Assembly: GCF_904849725.1 (NCBI RefSeq)
Contig: NC_058523.1
Coordinates: 111,850,189 to 111,914,188, forward strand
Direction: 5' to 3'
Length of the DNA stretch: 64,000 nucleotides
Source: Hordeum vulgare subsp. vulgare
Taxonomy: Eukaryota; Streptophyta; Magnoliopsida; Poales; Poaceae
Numbering within the stretch: the stretch's first letter is position 1; every line of letters begins with the position of its first letter. Under the pieces are notes generated by a model. That model had not been told where the DNA came from. It saw nothing but the letters and a program-made list of their open reading frames with translations, and searched no databases. Position numbers and translations under genes: made by a program. Positions 56,743 to 64,000 of the stretch are shown here, one piece after another.

Positions 56743-56914
56743 ACTTGTGATAAAACACGGAAAACACGTCCTTTAGAAAGACCCGAGTCGAAGTTCAAAT
56801 AACGAAACGTTTTTTTCACTTACGAGTGGCATTGGTGAGTAATTTTGACGAACTTTAGGGGTAAATTTAATGACGTACTACAGAAACAGTAGGTGCTTTA
56901 TTAATAGGTATAGA

Positions 56915-57865
56915 CTTGTCTAGAGAGGTCTATATAATTTGGATAGAGAGGCATGTGTACTATATCCATCTTAAACCTTCCGATTTAAGGCGTAGGGGTG
57001 CGAGGTGAGAGGTGAGACGGATGAAACGTCTGCCTCGTCCCAGATGAACTGTTCATTGCCGAATCAATATCCATGGGCTAACCCCATTTGACTTCATGTC
57101 CGCAGATCAATCAATATCATCATCATCATCATTCAAATTAAATGAAAATCGGTTCCTGTAAACGGAATCAAAGGCGTCTGTCCGTTCCAATCAAACACTG
57201 TACCGTCGGAATCACGGAGCAACCGGAGCTGCACCAAGGTTTTGATTTTTGAAGCCATTCCGGTCTCCGGCCGGTGGGCGTACCACCACAGCACCCAACG
57301 CATCCCGCTCTACTCCGGAGCCCCAGCGCCCTTTCCGCAACTGCCACATGACCCCGCGCGCTGGCCTCCGCCACCATCATCAATCAACAACCCTACAGAA
57401 ACACCGCCCCGTCCGCACCGTGCTGTCCGTGCAGCCGTGCGCCGCATCCCTCTCCCACCCTCTCTGCAGTCGCGCACTCACCGTCCCGCATGCTTCCGTT
57501 TCTCTCCCGCTGATCCAGAAGATTAGGAAACAGTAACAGCCAGGGGAGTAGTAGTATAAGCCGGGCAAGCCATTGGAGGGAGGAGTGCACACAAGAATCT
57601 CAGGGCCAGGGGAGGGGAGGGGGGAAGAGGACAAGGCCACTCCAACTGCCGCGGCGGCCGCGGCTCTCTCTTTTTTTTCCCTCCCTTTCTTTGGATCCCC
57701 TGACTGGGATGGTATCTTGTCAGACCGGCACAGGCTCTTGTGTTCTTGTTGTCGCCATTGCCTCCTCCCCAGCCCCAGCCCAGGACTAGAGAGAGAGAGA
57801 GAAGCTGAGCAAGAAGGAGAGCTGGAGGCCGGCCCGCCGGGGGAGAGTGGAATAATACCAGGAGG
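56915..57865 (+). promoter_or_regulatory. upstream region and 5' UTR of the receptor-like kinase gene
   Basis: No independent gene. It contains an ATC/CAT trinucleotide run (57115-57132), a CT/GC-rich stretch from 57240, and a GA run (about 57787-57803) typical of plant 5' UTRs. AGTATAAG near 57553 is a weak TATA candidate about 310 bp before the ATG. ORFs such as 57573-58199 start at TTG and are out-of-frame shadows of exon 1. The start of transcription cannot be fixed from sequence alone. Confidence 0.45.
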
Positions 57866-60782
57866 ATGCGGTCAATGCCGGCGTCTCCATTGCCGCTCCT
57901 GGCCCGCCCCGCCTTCTACCTCTTCGTCGTCCTCTTGCTGCCGCTGCTCTGCTTCCCGCTCGCGGCCAATGGAGGGGCTCCGCCGCCCACGGCTTCCTCT
58001 CCGGCGGCTGCGGCTGCGTCCACGGCCGCCGGCGACCTCGTCCCCCCGAACGGCAGCGTCGCCGCGCCTCCGGCGGCCGCGGCGCCTGCTCCCTTTGGTA
58101 GGTCGGCAGCCAGCAGTGCAGCTGAATCAAAGCTTTTTCTTTTTTCTTTTACCCCCGTGTTCATTGTCTTCTTGCAGCGTCGTTTCTCAGGGCCCTTGAT
58201 TCTGGCCCTGTGCTGCCGCATTTGCTCGCCTGTGTGTGAATGGCGTCTTGTCAAATTTCAAATTTGGGGAAACATTCTCTTCCCTGTTTCGTCCTTCTTT
58301 CAGAAATTTCAGCGCTGATTTGGTGGGGAAGCCGTTTTGGTTCATTGGGAATGGTGGGGGAAAAGTGCATCTTATATTGGGATCATTTGTCCACAAAAAC
58401 TCTGAGCAGAGGAATCTTTTCCGTGAATTTCAGTGCAAACTTAATCCGAGCGCACAGTTCTTCTTGCTTTTGGAAACATTTTGTACTTATAAAGCTTGTC
58501 GAAACCTGAGGGGAAGCGATTCAGGGATCCTGCCAAGATGGTTGCATTAAATTCAATTAAAAAGTTGCTGTTTCTTTTGGACTTAATGGCAAAAGAAGTT
58601 TTGGCTTTGGGGTGCTCCAATTTTTACTCTTCGAAAAGGTTGATCTTTGCAAACGCCCAACCAAACACCCTGAATGCCCTAACCACCACCCTCCATTTGC
58701 CTCCGTGTTGCCTCGCAGTGGAACTGGAGGAAAGGCACCAACATTTGCGCAGGCAGATTATCATCGCCGCCGTCCTCGCCTCCATCGCCGGTGTGACGAT
58801 CGTCCTCGCCGTGCTTTTTGCCTGCATCGCGTGGCGGCGATATCGCGGAGCTCCAGACGACTTCAAGGACACCCAAAGCACAGGTCTTGATACTCTTCTT
58901 GCTCTCTGTTAATTGGTTGTCATGTATCCAAGTAGTAAGTGAGTTAGCTACTGATGTGCTTGCATTTGTGCAGATACCGCAAGGATAGCTTTGGTGCCAA
59001 TCTTGAACAGGTTCAACTCATTCAAGGCTACCAAGAAGGGCCTTGTGGCGATGATGGATTACGCCTCGCTGGAGGCGGCGACGGGCAATTTCAGTGAGAG
59101 CAATGTGCTCGGGGTCGGTGGATTCGGGTGTGTGTATAAGGCCAATTTTGATGGAGGGTTTGTCGCTGCGGTGAAGAGGCTGGGGTGCGAGGGACAGGAG
59201 TGCGAGAAAGAATTTGAGGTGATGATTGTTTTCTACAATATTTGTTTTCAGATTGTTGTGTCTTGCTGAAAATGTTTTGATTGTTGTTGATTTGGCAGAA
59301 TGAGCTGGATTTGCTTCAGAGGATTCAGCATTCGAATATAGTGTCCCTTGTGGGCTTCTGCATTCATGAGGAGAACCGCTTCATTGTTTATGAGCTGATG
59401 GTGAATGGATCACTTGAAACACAGCTTCATGGTAGTATATGTTCCCATTATTAGGTTTAGTGTGAAATTATCTGGAGTTCCTTGTGTCTGAATTTTTTTT
59501 TTATATTGAGCTGTGAAGTTGGATAAGTAAGAAGTATTGATAATATTTCTTGATCTGTGTGCTTGCATCTAGGGCCATCACATGGATCAGCTCTGAGTTG
59601 GCACATTCGGATGAAGATTGCTCTTGATACAGCAAGGTACCCCATCTTGTGCTTTCCTTCATTCTTGGTGATTAAGTGCATTATTTATATGCTTATGATC
59701 AGTTATCATAATATGCATCGGTAAACTACACTAACCAGGGGATTGGAGTATCTTCACGAGCACTGCAATCCACCAATCATCCATAGGGATCTGAAGTCGT
59801 CTAACATACTTTTGAATTCAGACTTTAATGCAAAGGTATGGCTGCTTATTTTAGTTCTGGTCAATTAAAATAGTATTATTGACCATAACTCATACCACTA
59901 AAAGGAAAAAGAATAACAGTTCATTAATCGTCCGTCGGTGTGCAGATTTCAGATTTTGGCCTTGCAGTGACAAGTGGAAATCGCAGCAAAGGGAATCTGA
60001 AGCTTTCCGGTACTTTGGGTTATGTTGCCCCTGAGTACTTACTAGATGGTATTATGTCCTCTTTTTTCTCATGCCGCAAGTCAGTGATTCTATTTGTAGA
60101 CTAAACCTTATTTACAAGGACGATGTTCTACTCTAATTACGTGTAACCGCACTGGATTCAGGGAAGTTGACTGAGAAGAGCGATGTATATGCATTTGGAG
60201 TAGTACTTCTTGAGCTTCTTTTGGGAAGGAGGCCAGTTGAGAAGATGGCACCATCTCAGTGTCAATCAATTGTTACATGGGTACACACTATTCTGACATG
60301 TGACATTTTGAAATTAGCTAGAATCGATCCAGTTAAACAGTGGGGAATTTCACATTATTCACCGCCTGAATTCGGGCAGATAACTCCCATTCCCCTAATT
60401 CATTAGCATCTGACATATTTGGGTTTAAATTCAGGCCATGCCCCAGCTAATTGACAGATCCAAGCTCCCTACCATAATCGACCCCGTGATCAGGGACACG
60501 ATGGATCGGAAGCACTTGTACCAAGTATTACCCATCACTGAAATTACCTCATAATTGTTTGTTAATTTATATCTGCCGTCACAGCTAACTAGATCGGTGT
60601 ACTTCGCTACCTTTCAGGTTGCTGCAGTGGCTGTGCTCTGCGTGCAGCCAGAACCAAGCTACAGGCCACTGATCACAGATGTCCTCCACTCTCTGATTCC
60701 CCTGGTGCCCATGGACCTTGGAGGGACGCTGAGGATCAACCCGGAATCGCCTTGCACGACACGAAATCAATCTCCCTGCTGA
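57866..60782 (+). CDS. receptor-like serine/threonine kinase, At1g80640-like, ten exons
   Basis: Exons, all with GT-AG junctions that keep frame: 57866-58097, 58719-58883, 58974-59218, 59299-59431, 59573-59636, 59739-59835, 59946-60048, 60162-60280, 60435-60524 and 60618-60782 (1413 bp, 470 aa). Residues 1-33 look like a signal peptide ([15 protein letters not shown], then [17 protein letters not shown]). Residues 34-77 are an Ala/Pro-rich short ectodomain, and residues 91-116 a membrane helix followed by WRRYR. The kinase domain has a Gly loop GVGGFG (179-184, with Val where relatives have Glu), K200 (AAVKRL), HRDLKSSN with D297, DFG at 315-317 and APE at 340-342. All catalytic residues are present, of RD type. 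It closely resembles the Arabidopsis At1g80640/At2g25220 family in plasma-membrane signalling. The ligand is unknown. It appears functional. Confidence 0.93.
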
Positions 60783-61112
60783 GAAGTAAAAACGAGAGAA
60801 GTACAATCCGAACATGGCGATTCAGTGGGCTCACACCATCCAAATGGTTCAGATAGCCTGTGATGTTGAGTGCAGGTTATTGTTTCTTGCTCCCGTTGCC
60901 TTTCTTGGTGCTTGTCCGATGACGTGTTCCCCAACCTTGTGACCTACACATACTTGTTGGTTGAGTTGATAGAGTTTTCGGGTTTGCGAAGAAGAGGACC
61001 ACACACCTGATCTTCCTCGCTGTATAAAGAGTTCATCTGTAATTTCCCCCCGTCCTTTTTCTTTTTCTTTGGCTCTGAACACTGCTGTATAGATTTGAAG
61101 ATTTTCATACAA
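60783..61112 (+). other. probable 3' UTR of the receptor-like kinase gene
   Basis: Non-coding sequence following TGA 60780-60782. Possible poly(A) signal region near 61100-61120 (TTCATACAATGAAAGG). The boundary is a guess. Confidence 0.45.
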
Positions 61113-62325
61113 TGAAAGGAATACTTGCTCCAGTCAGTGTTCTTGATGCCTCGAGCTTGTTAAACTGTCTCGAGTTGGCGTTTGAAGAATCAACCATGAG
61201 GTCAGTTGTGTGGCCCAGGCAGTTCTTTGTTAGTTGTTACCCTTGTTCATACTCTTGTTTGTACTTTGTAGTAACCTACTGCACTATCAAATAACTTGCT
61301 AGGAATGCATTCTGTACAAGTTGCAATATAAATGTTTTCTTTTCCAACGAGACCTGTCATCTCAGACAGAGATTTCTGAAGACTTCTTCTTTTGGTTGGC
61401 ACTTAGTCACAGGATTAAACAAATCTTGGTTGTTAATTAGGTGCAATGGCTGTTAGCGGTCCGCTTTCTGAGCAGTAAACATGACATGTACATGGACACT
61501 GGAGAATCTTAGAAAGAGGTTTCTTTCCTTAAGAAGGTGAATCTCACAAGGTTAGTTGAGTTGCGGGAAACAGTGGCAGCAAGAGGAGACCCGATCATGT
61601 GCGCATTAGGTAGGAAAAATTAAGATCATATCATACGTACGGTTGCTTCGTCATAGACTTATAGGCCGCACGAAAAAGCGCGGTGCGTGTCTGATTATAT
61701 ATGGGATAGATTCTGATCAGGAAGCTGGAGGGTCACACATTCATATTCATACTAGCTTTAGCAAGTAGCAGTGGAATAATGCAACAGTGTTGCTGTGTTC
61801 TTAAGCTGAGCGTGTGAGGATACTACAGTAGTCTCCTCATGTCTTGCACTGAAACATACCAATCACTCTAACATGAAAGGTGAGTGGGTGAGTGGGGTTC
61901 ATGCTAGGTTCCATAAAGTTCTTGCTTTTATTAATTTGTCAGCTAATTTTAGTCTCGTGCTTTTTCTCGCTGAAATTAACCTCCATGAGAACAATGTGCT
62001 CGCGATAGATTACGTTCTTTTTTCAGTAATGGAAGGTGCCCATGCTTGCATACATGTGCCTGGTGTACACTTTTGTGGTGGTCGGGTGTTTAAAACAGAT
62101 TGCGCATTGAAAGAAGTCTTTGAAATGGTTGGGTGATCATAGGCACCCCACTACCACTAGTACCTTTGGTTCAACATTTCTTTCTTCTTTTACTTCAACA
62201 ACCTCAAGTGCCAGAAGCAAAGGGAAATGATAGCTGCCTGCTTAGCTGTAAGAGGTGGAAATCATGCCAAGTGTTGAAGTTCGGCCAAGTACTTACTTGC
62301 ATTTGATTGAGGATTGCAAGCCTAA
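61113..62325. other. intergenic region, no gene recognised
   Basis: 1.2 kb. A small ORF at 61873-62136 (87 codons, ATG start) has no recognised domain and no splice or upstream signals. The right edge is the TAA target site of the Harbinger-like element at 62326. Confidence 0.5.
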
Positions 62326-64000
62326 GAGCATCTCTAGTAGAGCCCTCAAACTCTTAAAAATAACCGCTTTTTTACGGTTTTCATCGGAAAAACGGCGTAG
62401 ACTAGAACCCTTAAACCCTTAAACCCGTAAAAAAATTTAGAGGTCCAACCCTCAAACCCCTTCCCAACCTGTAGAAGTAAGGGTTGTGAGGGAAAACTGT
62501 CCCCAACCCGTACTCCACTTCTCACCTCGCGCAGGAGGCAGTTGGTTCCCCGCGCGCGCGAGCAAGTCGCCTCGGCCGCCGACGCCCCGCGCTCCGGCCG
62601 CCGCCCCGCGCTCCCTCCGAGCACGTCTAGTAGAACCCTCAAACCCTTAAATCTAAAACCAGTTTTAAGGGTTGAGAATTGGTCATTTTTGACACTTTTA
62701 AGGATTGAAAAACAGGGGCAAAGACTAGAACCCTCAAACCCAACCCTTATAACGGAATATAAAAATATCATTTGGCGTATCACAATTTTCACTAGAAAAA
62801 CACAATAAACATTCAAACAAACACGGAAATAAAGATCATTGATGCATGGTTTAATAGTTTTTACATCACACAATCATCATCTTCCCCCTCTCATCGACAC
62901 CATCACCAAAAAGTTGCACTTGGCGCCATTTCCTAGACCACTTCCACGTCCATCAAGCATGCTTAAATGGGAATGACTTGCCCTTGGAAGCGGCCATCTC
63001 CTTGTACCTCATGCCGGCAATTGTCTCCTATCAACCACACATAATCACATAAGAACCCACCAATAGCATAGTACACACACATAATCAAAATAGTGAAGAG
63101 ATATGTACTCACATAGTCACTCTCCACGGTTCCACTAGGTGGTGCATCCTTCACTTGGTCCATGGCCGCACTCCAACGAGCACAAGCGGGCTTCATCAAC
63201 TCCCACCGCCCTTGAAGCGACCGGTAAGTGCGAGAGATGAACCCACTATTCTTCGGCTTGATCCTACAATAGTTGTCCTCGATCCTTTGCCAATACCGTT
63301 TACCGGTTTGATCGGTGCCGATGGTTGAATCCATCCCCACAGCTGCCCAAGCACGAACCAAGTCGTCACCAACCCTAAAGGGTTCTAGAGGCGGAGCCCC
63401 GAGGTCCACCTCCGCGTCTTGGAGGAGGTCCATGAACGAGGATGGGGTTGCCATTTTCTCGAACACCTCGTGCGCGGCGGGAGGAGGTTTGGCGACGGCG
63501 GCGGGCGGGGCCGTGGGCTTCTTCCGCGCCGCGAGCTTCTTCCGCACCGGGGACGAGCCGGCGACCTTGGAGGAAGCCCCTCGCGGCCCACGGGAGGACA
63601 CCTTCGGCCGACTCTTCTTAGGGGCGGGCGCGGCGGCGGGGGTGGGCGCCGGGGTGGGGACGGGGGCCGGGGCGGGAGCCGGGGAGGCGGGAGGAGGCGG
63701 TGCGAGGCCCGCCCGCCGCTGCTTGGCCCCGACGTGGGTCGCCGCCACCACGTCGGCCACGGTCGGGTGCATGCCGGGGGCGGGGGCGGGGGCGGGCGGG
63801 GCGGGGCAGGCGCGGCGGCCGGGAGGCCTCCATGGCGGCGAGGCGGCGGCAGGAGCCGGGAGGCGGGATGAAATCCCTCTCGCGCGAGGGTGGAACAGGA
63901 GTGCGGGTTGGGGGGAGTTTTTCCTCCCAACCCTCACTTCTACAGGTTGAGAAACAGTTTGAGGGTTGGACCTCTAAATTTTTTTACGGGTTTGAGGGTT
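62326..64000 (-). mobile_element. Harbinger-like element with long terminal inverted repeats, right end outside the window
   Basis: The left end GAGCATCTCTAGTAGAGCCC follows TAA (62323-62325). The left arm (about 62400-62540, including AATTTAGAGGTCCAACCCTC and CCTGTAGAAGTAAGGGTTG) is inverted at about 63880-64000, so the element continues past the window. A second, direct-oriented terminal-repeat-like sequence GAGCACGTCTAGTAGAACCC starts at 62618. The centre encodes a Myb/SANT-like ORF1 protein on the minus strand, while the transposase is not in view. This agrees with PIF/Harbinger or Pong-like elements, which carry two genes. Confidence 0.75.
62953..63772 (-). CDS. Harbinger ORF1 Myb/SANT-like DNA-binding protein, two exons
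   Basis: The ATG at 63772-63770 starts MHPTVADVVAATHVGAK. The upstream part of the open frame begins at a non-ATG codon. Exon 1 is 63772-63113, and exon 2 is 63027-62953, with donor GTGAGT and acceptor TTGATAG. That joins ESDY to ETIAGMRYKEMAASKGKSF, the normal ORF1 sequence. The protein is 244 aa. Its N-terminal half is Ala/Pro/Lys-rich and disordered. The C-terminal half has the trihelix/SANT-like region with RAWAAVGMDSTIGTDQTGKR and YWQRIEDNYCRIKP. The TGA at 62955-62953 comes a few residues early relative to relatives (WTWKWSRKW follows it). ORF1 helps the transposase bind DNA in Pong/Harbinger elements. Probably truncated. Confidence 0.68.

Larger units (their letters stand above)
56068..56914 (-). 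mobile_element. Helitron (minus strand) carrying a CHX antiporter fragment
   Basis: On the minus strand it starts TCTATACCTATTAATAAAGC (from 56914) and ends CCGTTGCAACGCACGGGC, then ATTTTTA, then CTAG (56071-56068), followed by T. The terminal hairpin and CTAG fit Helitrons. The 5' end resembles that of the Helitrons at 50948 and 52598. The base before the start is G rather than the expected A. No Rep/helicase is coded. The body contains a host gene fragment and a tRNA-like stretch. Confidence 0.72.

Noticed and set aside
57573..58199. 208-codon ORF overlapping kinase exon 1
   Set aside because: It begins with TTG, is a frame-shifted shadow of GC-rich exon 1, and runs into intron 1. The kinase frame with ATG 57866 joins all later exons.
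61873..62136. 87-codon ORF downstream of the kinase gene
   Set aside because: ATG start but no domain, no splice or promoter signals, and ordinary intergenic composition.
63315..63950. 211-codon plus-strand ORF rich in Gly/Ala
   Set aside because: Mirror frame of the GC-rich N-terminal part of Harbinger ORF1. The minus strand has the recognised domain and proper splice sites.

Overview
This is plant nuclear DNA, almost certainly from a Triticeae grass (wheat, Aegilops, barley or rye). The evidence is a BARE-1/Angela/WIS-type Copia LTR, Ty3/Gypsy elements of Tat/Retand and Athila type, small PIF/Harbinger and Helitron elements, and one intron-rich host gene. No bacterial, organellar or CRISPR features are present.

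Positions 1-48495 are a stack of nested LTR retrotransposons, which can be ordered by reading through the insertions. The outermost is element A, a Gypsy-like element. Its 5' LTR remnant is at 15883-16280, its broken gag at 17668-18233, 38008-38078 and 46669-47418, and its 3' LTR at 47463-48495. Its first LTR was hit by a BARE/Angela LTR (right part 14874-15882). That LTR was hit by a minus-strand Tat/Retand-like element (472-14873), which in turn took a deletion-derivative BARE element (8254-12710, duplication CCATC) and another LTR (ending at 471). Inside A's gag sit element B, an Athila-like minus-strand element (18239-38002, duplication GTTGC), and, 70 bp further on, element C, an Athila-like plus-strand element (38079-46663, duplication GCGTG). 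B contains a complete 12.6-kb plus-strand Tat/Retand-like element (20219-32776, duplication GTCTC; about 97% LTR identity counted by eye).

The two Tat/Retand copies have gag, protease, reverse transcriptase, two RNase H domains and integrase, then an array of ~70-bp tandem repeats, then an intron-containing gene on the opposite strand. Both are broken by stops, and both share a UAG between protease and reverse transcriptase. Elements B and C carry gag only, or gag plus protease. C's 649-codon frame is still open.

From 48496 to the end the DNA is gene-proximal. A decayed PIF/Harbinger transposase (about 48880-50165) is followed by two abutting Helitrons (50948-53168), a Harbinger-type element carrying a broken GRF zinc-finger gene (53404-54773), a 391-bp foldback MITE (55427-55817), and a minus-strand Helitron carrying a fragment of a CHX-type cation/H+ antiporter (56068-56914). 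Next is the only clear host gene: a ten-exon receptor-like kinase of the Arabidopsis At1g80640 type (CDS 57866-60782, 470 aa, apparently intact). The window ends inside another Harbinger-like element (62326-64000+) encoding a Myb/SANT-like ORF1 protein on the minus strand.

The most notable observations are: a Helitron that appears to have read through a decayed 3' terminator into flanking DNA; the stop codon shared by the two Tat elements; their spliced antisense gene and element-specific repeat arrays; an LTR terminus lying beyond an embedded old primer-binding site in element C; and host gene fragments carried by three different small elements next to the kinase gene.
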